Origin: Streptococcus halichoeri
GTDB lineage: Bacteria > Bacillota > Bacilli > Lactobacillales > Streptococcaceae
Reading direction: 5' to 3'
NCBI RefSeq assembly: GCF_009870755.1
Contig: NZ_WLZU01000001.1
Span: 1-64,000, forward strand
DNA length: 64,000 nt
In this document: positions 18,552 to 27,919 of the stretch, in pieces
Layout of the letters: each line of letters starts with the position of its first letter
Numbering within the stretch: position 1 is the stretch's first letter
Notes under the pieces: generated by a model
The model's input: the letters and a program-made list of their open reading frames with translations, nothing else
Databases searched by the model: none
What the model was told of the DNA's origin: nothing
Translations under genes and position numbers: made by a program

Positions 18552-19121
18552 TTACCCATTGTATTTTTGCATGGTCAATGCAAAGTCTTGTTCTTGTAAA
18601 TAAAAGTTGACAGCATTGACAACCTTTTCTAAAGCAATATCAATCGCAATTGCTGCTTCCTTATCAAATTTTCCTAAGACATGATTGATAACCGTCATAT
18701 TTTTAGCAGGTCTGCCTATACCGATTTTAATGCGATTAAATTGCTGTGTTCCGACTTGTGCAATGATTGACTTTATGCCATTATGACCACCTGCAGAACC
18801 CTTTTGGCGAAAGCGAAGTTTACCAATCTCCATATCTAAATCATCATAGATGACAATCATATCTTTGACCGAAATATTGTAATATGTTAACAGTGCCTTG
18901 ACAGCTAAGCCACTATTATTCATAAAAGTAGTCGGCTTTACAAAGTAGACTTTTTCCTGATTGAGGAAAGCAGCTCCAACAAGGGCTTTGAACGTTTTAT
19001 TTTCTGTAAAGGTGACGTCAAGATTATTGACAATGCTGTCAATTGCCATAAAACCAACATTGTGTCGTGTCCCCTCATATTTAGAACCTGGGTTACCTAG
19101 TCCCACAATCATTTTTACCAT
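18552..19121 (-). CDS. pth: peptidyl-tRNA hydrolase
   Basis: A 189-residue enzyme that frees tRNA from prematurely released peptidyl-tRNA. It shows [18 protein letters not shown] (catalytic H20), [10 protein letters not shown] and GGHNGIKSI. It lies immediately upstream of mfd, the conserved order. A good AAAGGA site precedes the ATG. Confidence 0.98.
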   Translation of the reverse strand: MVKMIVGLGNPGSKYEGTRHNVGFMAIDSIVNNLDVTFTENKTFKALVGAAFLNQEKVYFVKPTTFMNNSGLAVKALLTYYNISVKDMIVIYDDLDMEIGKLRFRQKGSAGGHNGIKSIIAQVGTQQFNRIKIGIGRPAKNMTVINHVLGKFDKEAAIAIDIALEKVVNAVNFYLQEQDFALTMQKYNG

Positions 19122-19142
19122 TTTTTATCCTTTCTTAAATAG

Positions 19143-19172
19143 GAAAAGGGCTGGAAAGTTTTTCCAACCTTT
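19143..19172 (-). terminator. hairpin between ychF and pth
   Basis: On the minus strand AAAAGG-TTGGAAA pairs with TTTCCAGCCCTTTT around a short loop, then CC. The T-run is part of the stem, so termination is probably partial. Confidence 0.55.
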
Positions 19173-19191
19173 TCATTATTCAATCTTCATC

Positions 19192-20307
19192 TTAGACATT
19201 AAACCGAAATTCCATTATGTCACCATCTTGAACGACGTAGTCTTTACCTTCTTCACGTAGGCGGCCTGCCTCTTTGACTGTTTTTTCTGAACCATAGGTC
19301 ATTAAATCGTCATAAGACATGGTTACAGCACGAATAAAGCCTCGCTCAAAATCAGAATGAATAATACCAGCAGCCTGTGGCGCTTTAATACCTCGCTTAA
19401 AGGTCCAAGCCCTTACTTCTTTTTCACCAGCAGTAAAGTAAGTTCCTAAACCGAGCAGATGATAGGCAGCACGGGTTAATTTATCGACGCCAGACTCTGT
19501 TAAACCGATAGCTTCCAAGAATTCTGCCTTATCTTCATCATCAAGTTCTGAAATTTCTTCCTCTGCACGCGCTGAAATAACAACTACTTCTGCATTTTCA
19601 GTAGCAGCAAATTCACGAATTTGCTTGACATAGGTAATAGCATCTGGATCAGCAACCTTGTCTTCATCAACGTTAGCTACATAGAGGACTGGTTTTGTTG
19701 TCAACAAAAATAATTGCTTGACAATACGTTGCTCTTCTTCTGTAAATGCAATAGTACGAGCCGACTTGCCGTCTTCAAGAACAGGTTTGATTTTTTCAAG
19801 AACAGTAAATTCTGCCACTGAATCTTTATCTTTTTGTGTGCGAGCCATTTTTTCAACACGCGCATAACGCTTATTAATAGACTCTAAGTCAGCTAAAATC
19901 AATTCAAGATTAATGGTATCAATATCAGCCATTGGATCAACAAAAGCGTCTTCACGGCCCTGTTCACGCATGACATTTTCATCATCAAAAGCGCGAACAA
20001 CGTGTACAATCGCATCAACCTCACGAATATTTGCTAGGAATTTATTCCCTAACCCTTCGCCTTTAGATGCTCCCTTAACGATACCAGCAATATCAGTAAA
20101 TTCAAAAGTTGTAGGAACAGTTTTTTTCGGAGAAATCAGCTCTGTCAATTTTTGTAAGCGCTCATCTGGCACCTCAACCATTCCAACATTTGGATCAATC
20201 GTGGCAAAAGGATAATTAGCAGCTTCTGCCCCTACTTTTGTAATAGCGTTAAATAAAGTTGATTTACCAACATTTGGTAAGCCTACAATACCTGCTGTTA
20301 ATGCCAT
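19192..20307 (-). CDS. ychF: redox-regulated ATPase YchF
   Basis: A 371-residue Obg-family P-loop protein that prefers ATP and binds ribosomes; it affects stress responses. G1 is GLPNVGKST near residues 8-16 and NVDE the noncanonical specificity motif; a coiled-coil insert and a C-terminal TGS domain ([10 protein letters not shown]... [12 protein letters not shown]) follow. The internal ATG (MALTAGIVG) with ACGGAG upstream is the start, not an in-frame codon 11 residues earlier. Confidence 0.96.
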   Translation of the reverse strand: MALTAGIVGLPNVGKSTLFNAITKVGAEAANYPFATIDPNVGMVEVPDERLQKLTELISPKKTVPTTFEFTDIAGIVKGASKGEGLGNKFLANIREVDAIVHVVRAFDDENVMREQGREDAFVDPMADIDTINLELILADLESINKRYARVEKMARTQKDKDSVAEFTVLEKIKPVLEDGKSARTIAFTEEEQRIVKQLFLLTTKPVLYVANVDEDKVADPDAITYVKQIREFAATENAEVVVISARAEEEISELDDEDKAEFLEAIGLTESGVDKLTRAAYHLLGLGTYFTAGEKEVRAWTFKRGIKAPQAAGIIHSDFERGFIRAVTMSYDDLMTYGSEKTVKEAGRLREEGKDYVVQDGDIMEFRFNV

Positions 20308-20405
20308 GGTTACTAAATCTCCGTTCAAAATTTCAATCACTTATATTATATCAAAAAATAGGGTTAAATGCCTATTAACTAAGAAGCATTTTATACCCGA
20401 GAATA

Positions 20406-20810
20406 TTAAAATATTATCCAAAAGATAAAAACTATCCAAAATATCAGGATTACAATCCACCAATATTCTGATACAAGGTCAATGAAAATTGCAAGGCCAT
20501 CACGTTTTTCATATTTTCCTGTCTCTGGATTAATGGCATATTCTCTACCTTTAAGAAGATTCAGGCTGTCATTTTCTAGAATAGTTTCCTTATCTAATGA
20601 TGACGCTGATTCTTTTCCTCTCACTAAGTAATCAAGTGTCACGTCAAAAATGTCAGCTAGCCTGATTAAATTATCTAAATCCGGAGTGCTATCTCCGTTT
20701 TCCCATTTTGATACGGCCTGCCGAGAAACAAATAACTGTGCTGCTAGGGCATCTTGAGATAACTGATGTTTCAATCGTAATTGCTTTAATTGTTCTGCAA
20801 CTGTTGTCAT
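20406..20810 (-). CDS. XRE-family regulator with C-terminal membrane helix
   Basis: A 134-residue protein. Residues 5-62 are a helix-turn-helix of the Cro/C1 type (LSQDALAAQLFVSRQAVSKWE). Residues 112-134 form one strongly hydrophobic helix (WWIVILIFWIVFIFWIIF), so it may sit at the membrane. A linker repeats a YAINPETGKYEKRD segment. It lies alone between ychF and the DUF951 gene. Streptococci often have such a gene near dnaN; targets are unknown. Confidence 0.85.
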   Translation of the reverse strand: MTTVAEQLKQLRLKHQLSQDALAAQLFVSRQAVSKWENGDSTPDLDNLIRLADIFDVTLDYLVRGKESASSLDKETILENDSLNLLKGREYAINPETGKYEKRDGLAIFIDLVSEYWWIVILIFWIVFIFWIIF

Positions 20811-20909
20811 TAGTTATGATTACCTTTCGTCTTTTAATACCTTTAGAATAACTGATTTTTCAAAGACATACTAGCAATTATTGAAGCAAACATGGGTTGC
20901 AAATATGAC

Positions 20910-20938
20910 TAAAATCCCTGGCTTAAAAGGATTTTTAC
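20910..20938 (-). terminator. terminator overlapping end of DUF951 gene
   Basis: On the minus strand AAAATCC and GGATTTT form a 7-bp stem with an 11-nt loop and a short T tract, at the stop of the DUF951 gene. Confidence 0.5.
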
Positions 20939-21132
20939 GGTTGCAGCACTTTTTTTAATCTCCGCTCAAAATCATGCCGACTCATCATCACAAAATGCTG
21001 ACAGTTAGTGCACTGAATTTTAATATCTGCCCCTAGTCGCATAATTTGCCATTCATTTGCTTTTTTTCCAGTTGCCTTAATGATACAAGCATGGGGTTTT
21101 TTTAATTCCACAATTGAACCAAGTTGATACAT
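20935..21132 (-). CDS. DUF951 family protein (YyzM-like)
   Basis: A 65-residue protein with the DUF951 pattern VELKKPHAC...W...RLGADIKIQCTNCQHFVMMSR. The two-cysteine CTNC knuckle suggests a metal or nucleic-acid contact, but function is unknown. AAGGAG lies 5 nt before the ATG. It is conserved next to dnaN/ychF in streptococci. Confidence 0.9.
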   Translation of the reverse strand: MYQLGSIVELKKPHACIIKATGKKANEWQIMRLGADIKIQCTNCQHFVMMSRHDFERRLKKVLQP

Positions 21133-21172
21133 AAGGTCTCCTTACCATGATTAGTTTAGTTATATCATACCA

Positions 21173-21199
21173 AAAAATAAGCCCCAAGGACTTATTTTT
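21173..21199 (-). terminator. terminator after dnaN
   Basis: AAAAATAAG pairs with CTTATTTTT across a 9-nt loop, giving a T-rich end on either strand. It is 35 bp after the dnaN stop. Confidence 0.75.
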
Positions 21200-21233
21200 G
21201 ATATAAGAAGAGTCGTGTTTAAGGGGGCTAGTC

Positions 21234-22370
21234 TTAATTTGTTCTAACTGGCGTAATGAGCTGAATAAAATCCGTTTCTTCTTCACCAGGCATTAGTGTA
21301 AATGGACGAACAGGAGAAACAAAACGAATGCGGACTGTTTCACTTTTTAAAGCCTTCAATGACTCAATTAAATAAGTGGGGTTAAAAGAAATGGTTAAAT
21401 CAGAACCTGATTTTTCTAAACTTTCCAATTCTTCATTAACTTTACCAACTTCTGGTGAATTAACTAAAGCAGTGATGGTATCACCAGCAATTTCAAGCTT
21501 AACCGTTCCACTTTGGGTAGCATTTGAAACTAAGAAAGCTCGTTCCATGGCGTAGCGTAAAGCTTGAGTATTAAATACGACTTCGGTTTCAAATTGCTTC
21601 ATTAACAAACGATCGGTATCAGGATAATTTCCTTCAAGCAGCCGCGTATAAAAGGATATATGTTCACTTCTAAAGAGAATTTGACTAGGTGAGAAGAAAA
21701 TTTCAACCTGTTCAATATCATCTGTAAAGACGGTGGCAAATTCACGAAGTGATTTACTTGGGATAACCACATCAAAATTACTTGCTGTTTTATCTAAGGT
21801 TAAAAGGCGTTGCGACATACGATGCGAGTCTGTAGCCACAGCTTTAAACTCTTTATGATTACTCAAGACCAAGTGCACCCCTGTTAGAATTGGCCGACTT
21901 TCTTGAAGACTAGCTGCAAAAGCAGTCTCTGAAATAATCGTTTTTAGCAATTTTGTTTCCAAAACAAGAGGATTTTCAGTTGAAACTTCCTGTAACCGTG
22001 GATACTGAACAACATCCTTTCCCTTTAAGGTGATTTCTGATTTACCACTGGTTAACACAACTTGTTGATTTTCAATTTCCTTAAACTCAAGGCTGACATC
22101 TGGCATACTAGAAACAATATTGATGAAAAAAGATGCCTCTAATAGAATAGCTCCTGTATCAGTAATCAACAGCCCTGCATTTTCATTACTTACTGGAATG
22201 GTATTTTCAATAGATATTTGCCCATTAGATCCTGTTAAGGTAACATCTGTTTGATTAACCTCAATTTTGATAGTAGATAAAATCGGAATAGCATTCTTTG
22301 AACTGATAGCTCGTTTAGTAGCACTTAGTGCTTGGATAAATAAAGAGCGATTAATAGAAAATTGAATCAT
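21234..22370 (-). CDS. dnaN: DNA polymerase III sliding clamp (beta subunit)
   Basis: A 378-residue protein with three repeated clamp domains that tethers DNA polymerase III to DNA. Starts MIQFSINRSLFIQAL and ends FIQLITPVR. The ATG at 22370 has a consensus AAAGGAG 6 nt upstream, which excludes an in-frame start 19 codons earlier. It follows dnaA in the universal dnaA-dnaN order with a 153-bp gap that contains DnaA boxes. Confidence 0.98.
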   Translation of the reverse strand: MIQFSINRSLFIQALSATKRAISSKNAIPILSTIKIEVNQTDVTLTGSNGQISIENTIPVSNENAGLLITDTGAILLEASFFINIVSSMPDVSLEFKEIENQQVVLTSGKSEITLKGKDVVQYPRLQEVSTENPLVLETKLLKTIISETAFAASLQESRPILTGVHLVLSNHKEFKAVATDSHRMSQRLLTLDKTASNFDVVIPSKSLREFATVFTDDIEQVEIFFSPSQILFRSEHISFYTRLLEGNYPDTDRLLMKQFETEVVFNTQALRYAMERAFLVSNATQSGTVKLEIAGDTITALVNSPEVGKVNEELESLEKSGSDLTISFNPTYLIESLKALKSETVRIRFVSPVRPFTLMPGEEETDFIQLITPVRTN

Positions 22371-22482
22371 GGGAACTCCTTTAATTATAATATAAATTGT
22401 AATAGTAGTAGTAGGTCTTGTGTACAAAGGGGATAAGTAAGCCTAGTATAGTGAGGGCAATGCTTCTAGTCTGTTCACAACT

Positions 22483-22520
22483 TGTGGATAACTTAGAAGA
22501 ATTGCTAAGACTTATCAACA
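22483..22520. promoter_or_regulatory. DnaA boxes between dnaA and dnaN
   Basis: A perfect DnaA box lies at 22483-22491 (TGTGGATAA, reverse of TTATCCACA) and a one-mismatch box TTATCAACA at 22512-22520, just after the dnaA stop. They form the second cluster of a bipartite origin around dnaA. Confidence 0.75.
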
Positions 22521-22523
22521 GCC

Positions 22524-23882
22524 CTATTTTATTTTATTTTTGATGGTTTCAATTTCAATTCTAAGACTGTCATCTTGGGCAATCATATTTTTGATTTTAT
22601 TGAAAGCGTGTAGAACAGTTGAATGATCTCGGCCACCAAATTCTTTTCCAATTTTGGGCAGTGAATTATCCGTCATTTCACGCGCTAAAAACATGGCTAC
22701 TTGTCTTGCTAAGACAATATCTTGAGTGCGTTTGGTAGCTTTGATTTCCTTTACAGTAACCCCATAAAATTTACCGACCTCTTGTTGAATATCTTCAATT
22801 GGGATAATGGTCATTTTTGGTGTGTCTAATTTGCGGGCACGGATAGCTTCAGCTGCAATATCAACGGTAATCACATCAATTTGCTTAAAGTTAGCCACTA
22901 GGCTAATGTCTTTTAAAGCCCCCTCTAGGTCACGTACATTGGAATCAAATTGCCCAGCCAGGTAGTCAATGGTATCTTGTGGAAAAGTAAAATGATAGTC
23001 TTGAATTTTATTGGTTAAAATAGCTACACGTGTTTCAAAATCTGGTGGTGTGATTTGAACCGTCAAACCCCATTTAAAACGCGTCACAAGCCGCTGTTCT
23101 AAATCATTTAGCTGGTCTGGTGTTCGATCACTGGTTAGAACAATTTGCTTATTGTTATTATGCAGAGCATTAAAGGTGTTAAAAAATTCTTCCTGGGTAC
23201 TTTGAAGGGTTTTTTTAGCTAAAGATTGAATGTCATCAATTAACAACAAGTCTAAGTTTCTGAATTTTTCTTTTAACTCATCCATAGTGTCTAATCGGAT
23301 ATTAGTTACGAATTCATTAATAAAATTTTCAGCAGTAATGTATTTAATGCGAGCATTTGGCCGCTCCAATAAGACAGCATTACCAATGGCATTTAATAGA
23401 TGCGTCTTTCCAAGTCCAGGTCCACCCCAAATAAATAAAGGGTTATAAGTGGTCCCTGGGGTATTAGCGACAGCTATTGATGCAGCTACAGCCCAGCGAT
23501 TTTCATCTCCTTGAATGAAATTTTCAAAACTATATTTAGGATTTAAATCGGAAGTCATTAGAGGGACTGGTTGGATAGCCTCTCTGGAAAAAACATGATG
23601 CTGTGGTTGGGTTTGTGGATTTAATGCTTCTAAATCATCTTCAAAGACATATTTGACTGAAATTTGAGCATTAAAAATCTCAAAACCGGCTGTCAAAATA
23701 ACATCTTTTAGATTTTTTTCCCAAAAAAGTTCCTTCATATGGTCTAGGTAAATTGTTGCTACTTGGTTTTCGACATTAATAAGGCGTGCATCAAGCACAA
23801 AAAATTCAAAAGTAGCTTGTTTTAATTGGCTTTGTGCAAGCTCTAAGATCCTATTCCAAAACAATTGTTCATTTTCAGTCAT
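22524..23882 (-). CDS. dnaA: chromosomal replication initiator DnaA
   Basis: A 452-residue AAA+ initiator that opens oriC. Domain I is residues 1-85 and a variable linker spans 85-115. The ATPase domain has Walker A GGPGLGKT near 151-158 and LLLIDDIQ. The C-terminal DNA-binding domain has the signature GGRDHSTV near 421-428. The sequence is closest in my memory to S. pyogenes DnaA. Boxes on both sides suggest autoregulation. The -10 ATTCTA complement at 23916-23921 is a likely promoter element. Confidence 0.99.
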   Translation of the reverse strand: MTENEQLFWNRILELAQSQLKQATFEFFVLDARLINVENQVATIYLDHMKELFWEKNLKDVILTAGFEIFNAQISVKYVFEDDLEALNPQTQPQHHVFSREAIQPVPLMTSDLNPKYSFENFIQGDENRWAVAASIAVANTPGTTYNPLFIWGGPGLGKTHLLNAIGNAVLLERPNARIKYITAENFINEFVTNIRLDTMDELKEKFRNLDLLLIDDIQSLAKKTLQSTQEEFFNTFNALHNNNKQIVLTSDRTPDQLNDLEQRLVTRFKWGLTVQITPPDFETRVAILTNKIQDYHFTFPQDTIDYLAGQFDSNVRDLEGALKDISLVANFKQIDVITVDIAAEAIRARKLDTPKMTIIPIEDIQQEVGKFYGVTVKEIKATKRTQDIVLARQVAMFLAREMTDNSLPKIGKEFGGRDHSTVLHAFNKIKNMIAQDDSLRIEIETIKNKIK

Positions 23883-24115
23883 TAGGAATTCCTTCTAGTA
23901 GGTTATACGTGCTTTATTCTACCACAAAATAAAAAAGTTTTCCACAAGTGTGTGTGGAAAACTGGACTTACTCACAGGATGTGGATAAGTTTTGCACATT
24001 GTTATTTATAGTTTTCCACAGCTTGTGGAAAGAACTTAAAAACCATTAGAATCAAGGAAGTAACACCATTCTCTCTGTGGAAAAATCCGTACAAGATAGT
24101 AGGCTTATAAACAGT
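23883..24115. other. oriC: replication origin oriC, DnaA-box cluster
   Basis: The 233-bp gap between dnaA and parB has at least six DnaA boxes: TTTTCCACA at 23938 and 24012, the reverse form TGTGGAAAA at 23953 and 24076, TGTGGAAAG at 24024 and a perfect TGTGGATAA at 23980-23988. The surrounding DNA is AT-rich. Gene order dnaN-dnaA-oriC-parB is that of streptococcal origins. Confidence 0.92.
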
Positions 24116-24892
24116 TTATGTCAATTTGTTGATAATTCTGTTCATTTCTTGCTCATTGGCAAAATGAATCGTAATAGCACCACTTTGTTTTTGAGGATGA
24201 TAAGAAACAGAAGTATCTAAGCCTAAAGATTGGGCTATTTCTTGTTCAATTGCTTGAATGAAAATGTCCTTAGATTTTACTTTTTTGACCTTTTGATGTT
24301 GCTCTCTAATGAGCTGTTCTGTTTGACGAACACTTAAATGATAGCGCCGAATGTTATCAAAAAACAAAAGCTGTTCTTTTTGGTCGTCAACACTTAATAA
24401 GGCGCGTGCGTGACCAGAGCTGATTTCTTTTGCCTCCAAGGACTGACTTATTAGTGCAGGAAGTTGCAATAAACGAATAGTATTAGTAATGTAAGGTCGT
24501 GATTTGCCCATAAATTTGGCTAATTGCTCATGGGTCATTTGCTTTTTATCAAGAATCTTTTGATAAGCTTTAGCTTCTTCCAACGGGCTTAAATTGCTCC
24601 GCTGTAAATTTTCAACAATAGCTTGCTGCATACTTTCAGTGGTTGATAACTGTCTGACAATAGCTGGAATTTGCGTTAAGCCTGCTATTTGAGTGGCCTT
24701 AAAGCGCCTTTCACCAGCGATTAATTCATAACCGTATACCTCTGATTTTCGGACCAGGATGGGTTGAATCAGCCCATTCATTTTTATTGATTCTGCTAGT
24801 TCTAATAATTCAGCTTGGTCAAATGTTAGACGAGGTTGGTGAGGATTTGCTACAATTTCTTCTACCGGAATATTAATAATTTGTTCAGTCAT
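24116..24892 (-). CDS. parB: chromosome partitioning protein ParB (Spo0J)
   Basis: A 258-residue DNA-binding CTP hydrolase that loads at parS and recruits SMC. The N-terminal ParB/Srx domain has GYELIAGERRFKA, then a helix-turn-helix (THEQLAKFMGKSRPYITNTIRLL) and a short dimerization end. It is shorter than Bacillus Spo0J, as in other streptococci, and no parA is adjacent; streptococci are known to lack ParA. Candidate parS sites lie at 26878 and 43829. Confidence 0.96.
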   Translation of the reverse strand: MTEQIINIPVEEIVANPHQPRLTFDQAELLELAESIKMNGLIQPILVRKSEVYGYELIAGERRFKATQIAGLTQIPAIVRQLSTTESMQQAIVENLQRSNLSPLEEAKAYQKILDKKQMTHEQLAKFMGKSRPYITNTIRLLQLPALISQSLEAKEISSGHARALLSVDDQKEQLLFFDNIRRYHLSVRQTEQLIREQHQKVKKVKSKDIFIQAIEQEIAQSLGLDTSVSYHPQKQSGAITIHFANEQEMNRIINKLT

Positions 24893-24962
24893 AAGTACCT
24901 CTTTACACTGTAAAAACCTTTACATTAGTGTAAAGGTTTTTAGGATAGTTTGTCAAGCTAAG

Positions 24963-26180
24963 CTATCTTCGAGGTAAATCCTTAGTAGTTTTTGTCAACT
25001 TAATAGTTGTTGTTTTTTTACTATTTCCTCGATAGAATGTGATTTTAATGGTGTCATTTATTTCATGACCATAAAGTTGACTCTGTAAATCACTGCTTAA
25101 TTGGACGGCCTCACCGTCAATTTCAGTAATAATATCATATTGTTCTAACTTACCGGCTGCTGGCATATGCTTGTTGACAGAGGCTACGACGATACCACTT
25201 GTGACATTTTTGGGGACCCCTATTTGATTAAGTGCATTAGTAGAAAGATCACTTAAGTTCACCATTCCAATGCCAAGTGCTGGGCGGATAACTTCACCAT
25301 TTGCTTCTAATTTATTGATTATTTTAAGGACATCATTTGCTGGAATGGCAAAACCAATCCCTTCAACAGCACCACCAGATGCACTGGCAGAAGTAGATGA
25401 AATCTTACTAGAATTAATCCCGATAACCTGACCTTCAATATTAATAAGAGGCCCTCCTGAGTTCCCAGGATTGATTGCAGCATCTGTTTGAATAGCGTTT
25501 GTAGAAACAGTTTGGCCACTTTCGTTTTTAAGGGTTACTGTTCGACTCAAACTTGAGACAATCCCTTCAGTAACAGAGTTAGCATACTCAGTTCCAAGTG
25601 GGCTACCAATAGCAATGGCTTCTTCCCCAACGCTTAATTTAGCAGAGTTGGCGAAATGGGCAACTGTTTTTACCTTATCAGATGGAATTTTAACAACAGC
25701 CAAATCAGAATAAGTATCTGCACCAATTAATTTACCAACAACTTTTGTTCCGTCTGCTAGTAAGATTTCAATACGTTCAGCACCGTCAATAACATGATTA
25801 TTGGTAACTAAATAAGCAGAGTTCCCATCTTTTTTATAGATTACTCCGGAGCCTTCGCTGTAGATAGCTAACCCATCATCTTTTTTGGAATTATCATTAT
25901 TATTGCCAAATAAATTTTTAGATGGATCAAGAATGGAACCAGAGGATACTTTTTGATAGTTAATAACTGAAACGACCGCATTTTGCACAACTTTAACAGC
26001 CTTTGTAGTGTTAGTTGTGTTTTTATAGGTTACTTTACTGACGGTTGTAGGATTAGAATTGACTTCTTGTGGCGTATTGGAATGGTTGATTCCATTTAAT
26101 AAGAGGGTCGCAAGGAAGCCACCTAAAAAACCTGCAATAAGAACCCAGAAAAATTGAGAATATTTTTTGAATGTTGACAC
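24963..26180 (-). CDS. htrA: surface serine protease HtrA (DegP family)
   Basis: A 405-residue membrane-anchored quality-control protease. One N-terminal helix at about 13-30 is followed by a low-complexity linker, the trypsin-like domain with H129 (VTNNHVIDG), D159 (SDLAVVKI) and S241 (NPGNSGGPL), and one PDZ domain from about residue 295. In pyogenic streptococci HtrA processes secreted virulence factors. It is 70 bp upstream of parB on the same strand, the conserved pair. Confidence 0.97.
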   Translation of the reverse strand: MSTFKKYSQFFWVLIAGFLGGFLATLLLNGINHSNTPQEVNSNPTTVSKVTYKNTTNTTKAVKVVQNAVVSVINYQKVSSGSILDPSKNLFGNNNDNSKKDDGLAIYSEGSGVIYKKDGNSAYLVTNNHVIDGAERIEILLADGTKVVGKLIGADTYSDLAVVKIPSDKVKTVAHFANSAKLSVGEEAIAIGSPLGTEYANSVTEGIVSSLSRTVTLKNESGQTVSTNAIQTDAAINPGNSGGPLINIEGQVIGINSSKISSTSASASGGAVEGIGFAIPANDVLKIINKLEANGEVIRPALGIGMVNLSDLSTNALNQIGVPKNVTSGIVVASVNKHMPAAGKLEQYDIITEIDGEAVQLSSDLQSQLYGHEINDTIKITFYRGNSKKTTTIKLTKTTKDLPRR

Positions 26181-26267
26181 GAACTTTCCTCCTAATTTTC
26201 TACATAGCTTATAAAACTCTGCTTAATTATACCTTAAATGCCTGTAAAATGAAAGAAATCCACAGCT

Positions 26268-26276
26268 TGTGGAAAA
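26268..26276. promoter_or_regulatory. DnaA box upstream of htrA
   Basis: TGTGGAAAA, the reverse of TTTTCCACA, lies between htrA and rlmH, part of a small inverted repeat CCACAGCTTGTGG. It extends the DnaA box cluster about 2 kb beyond oriC. Confidence 0.5.
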
Positions 26277-26343
26277 CTTTTACTAAGGATTATAAAAAAG
26301 CTTAGTTTATGCACTTTAAGGGAAAAACTAAGCCTTTAAGAAA

Positions 26344-26382
26344 TGTGGATAAAGTGTGATTTGCATTATTTTATGCTATAAT
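26344..26382 (+). promoter_or_regulatory. rlmH promoter with overlapping DnaA box
   Basis: An extended -10, TGCTATAAT (TATAAT at 26377-26382), lacks a consensus -35. A perfect DnaA box TGTGGATAA (26344-26352) covers the place just upstream of a -35. Transcription would begin at about 26389-26390, on the rlmH start codon. Confidence 0.65.
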
Positions 26383-26389
26383 GATGAGC

Positions 26390-26869
26390 ATGAAAGTAAA
26401 AATTATTTGTGTCGGCAAATTAAAAGAAGCTTATCTTAAAAACGGTATTGCTGAATACCAAAAGAGGCTATCGCGTTTTTGCCAGTTTGAGGTCATTGAG
26501 TTACCGGATGAAAAAACACCAGATAAAGCAAGTTCGACTGAAAAAGAGCTTATCATGGCAAAGGAAGCAAAGAGAATTCTCAACAAAATTGGCGCAAGAG
26601 ACTTCATTGTTGTGTTGGCTATTGAAGGAAAGCAGTTATCCTCTGAACAATTTAGTGAGATGATCCAGCAAGCTACTTTAAGGGGATATTCCGATTTAAC
26701 CTTTATTATTGGAGGCAGTTTAGGCCTAGCAAAAGAGATTAAAAACAGAGGCCACCAGCTTTTAAGTTTTGGAAAGCTGACCCTCCCTCATCAATTAATG
26801 CGCTTAGTTCTTGTTGAGCAAATTTATCGTGGTTTTATGATTCAAGAAGGTAGTCCTTATCATAAATAA
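26390..26869 (+). CDS. rlmH: 23S rRNA pseudouridine-1915 N3-methyltransferase RlmH
   Basis: A 159-residue SPOUT methyltransferase that modifies the 23S rRNA pseudouridine at 1915. [43 protein letters not shown] and the C-terminal [17 protein letters not shown] are diagnostic. The ATG at 26390 was chosen because upstream ATGs overlap the -10 box and homologs start MKI/MKV. No Shine-Dalgarno site precedes it, so the mRNA is probably leaderless. In staphylococci this gene is the SCCmec target; no att-like insertion was seen here. Confidence 0.95.
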   Translation: MKVKIICVGKLKEAYLKNGIAEYQKRLSRFCQFEVIELPDEKTPDKASSTEKELIMAKEAKRILNKIGARDFIVVLAIEGKQLSSEQFSEMIQQATLRGYSDLTFIIGGSLGLAKEIKNRGHQLLSFGKLTLPHQLMRLVLVEQIYRGFMIQEGSPYHK

Positions 26870-26877
26870 ACAATAAC

Positions 26878-26893
26878 GGTTTCATGTGAAACA
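26878..26893. promoter_or_regulatory. parS-like site downstream of rlmH
   Basis: GGTTTCATGTGAAACA matches the ParB-binding consensus TGTTTCACGTGAAACA at 14 of 16 positions and is itself nearly palindromic. It is about 2 kb from parB and 2.8 kb from the oriC cluster, where parS sites are expected. Confidence 0.75.
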
Positions 26894-26922
26894 AAAAAAG
26901 CAGCAAGTAATCACTTGCTACT
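26891..26922 (-). terminator. terminator of tRNA-Arg
   Basis: On the minus strand AGCAAGT pairs with ACTTGCT around a 4-nt loop and is followed by GC and seven T residues. It lies 8 bp beyond the tRNA end. Confidence 0.8.
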
Positions 26923-26929
26923 TTTCCTT

Positions 26930-27003
26930 TGATCCCAGCAGGATTCGAACCTGCGACCGTTCGCTTAGAAGGCGAATGCTCTATCCAGCTGAGCTATGAG
27001 ACC
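26930..27003 (-). tRNA. tRNA-Arg (anticodon TCT)
   Basis: A 74-nt cloverleaf. The acceptor GGTCTCA pairs with TGGGATC, the D stem is GCTC/GAGC, the anticodon stem is TTCGC/GCGAA with loop CTTCTAA (anticodon TCT), and the T stem is GCAGG/CCTGC with TTCGAAT. CCA is not encoded. In streptococci a tRNA-Arg follows rlmH. Confidence 0.95.
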
Positions 27004-27127
27004 TCAACTCCATTATTTTACAAAAATGCTCTACTTTTGTCAAATTGCCTTTAACACTACTTGTTATGATTGTCATTGATAAAATAAAAAACATTTAGAA
27101 AAAATAAAAAATTTTTTTAAAAAAGTC

Positions 27128-27155
27128 TAGACAAACCAAAACATTCTGATATAAT
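27128..27155 (+). promoter_or_regulatory. promoter of tRNA-Glu
   Basis: -35 TAGACA (27128-27133) and -10 TATAAT (27150-27155) are 16 bp apart, about 40 bp before the tRNA. Confidence 0.65.
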
Positions 27156-27195
27156 AATAAGAGTGTTAAGGAGATGCCTCTCTTAAACAACTTCT

Positions 27196-27267
27196 GGTCC
27201 GTTGGTCAAGGGGTTAAGACACCGCCTTTTCACGGCGGTAACACGGGTTCGAATCCCGTACGGACTA
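27196..27267 (+). tRNA. tRNA-Glu (anticodon TTC)
   Basis: A 72-nt cloverleaf. The acceptor GGTCCGT pairs with ACGGACT, the anticodon stem is CCGCC/GGCGG with loop TTTTCAC (anticodon TTC), and the T arm is ACGGG-TTCGAAT-CCCGT. CCA is not encoded. Confidence 0.95.
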
Positions 27268-27293
27268 TTTAATTGCCTATGGCAATTATTTAG

Positions 27294-27901
27294 CTCTATG
27301 TTTACTGTAGTGGGTGACTTATAGCTAAGCGCGAGAGGAGACGAAATTCGTCTTCTCTTTTGTTATGTTCAAAGCGATAAGGATGCGAGTTTTAAAATGT
27401 TCAAAGTTTCGAAAACCAAAGGCATTGCGCTTAATATCTTTGATAAGTTTGTTTGTTGCCTCAGGCTTGGCGTTCGAATAAGGCAGTTGGATGGCATTAG
27501 TGACCTATTTTTTGTAGCGAACAAGGGTATTGAGAGCAATCCTGAAAGCTTGATTGAGGTTGGGGCAAGCCTCTGTTATCAGGTCAAAGAAATGGCATTT
27601 TCGACGGCTTTTGGAAGTCGTATTTTACTTGTTTTCCTCCACAAGTCGGACACCCTTTAGGCTCATAATCAAACCTTACATAGACTTCAATGTGCGTCTC
27701 ACATTTAAAAACGTTATCTAATGTGATATGTTTATCTTTAATTCCGATTACTTCTGTAGTATGTGATAGAGTTGTTCCATATGATGCTTTCTAATGAGTG
27801 GTTTGGTTACTTTTCATTATAAGTCATATGGGACTTTTTGTCTGCTGGAAAAAAGGCTCATAATCTCTAGAGTGGCGTTACCCACTACAGAAATTATAGA
27901 G
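27294..27901 (-). mobile_element. degraded ISL3-family insertion sequence
   Basis: Imperfect 25-bp terminal inverted repeats (27294-27318 and 27877-27901, 21 of 25 matching, core CTGTAGTGGGT) bound about 0.6 kb. On the minus strand the transposase remnant keeps the N-terminus MEQLYHILQ, then after a frameshift a zinc-finger-like CPTCGG and KYDFQKPSK, and the C-terminus NAIQLPYSNAKPEATNK... IKRNAFGFRNF. The middle of the roughly 420-residue transposase, including most catalytic residues, is deleted. It inserted between tRNA-Glu and tRNA-Asn and is immobile unless helped in trans. Confidence 0.85.
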
Positions 27902-27919
27902 TTTTTTTATGTTAAATTA

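Noticed and set aside
27397-27660. Plus-strand 87-codon frame between tRNA-Glu and tRNA-Asn
   Set aside because: It is antisense to the ISL3 transposase remnant, whose protein-like sequence reads on the minus strand.
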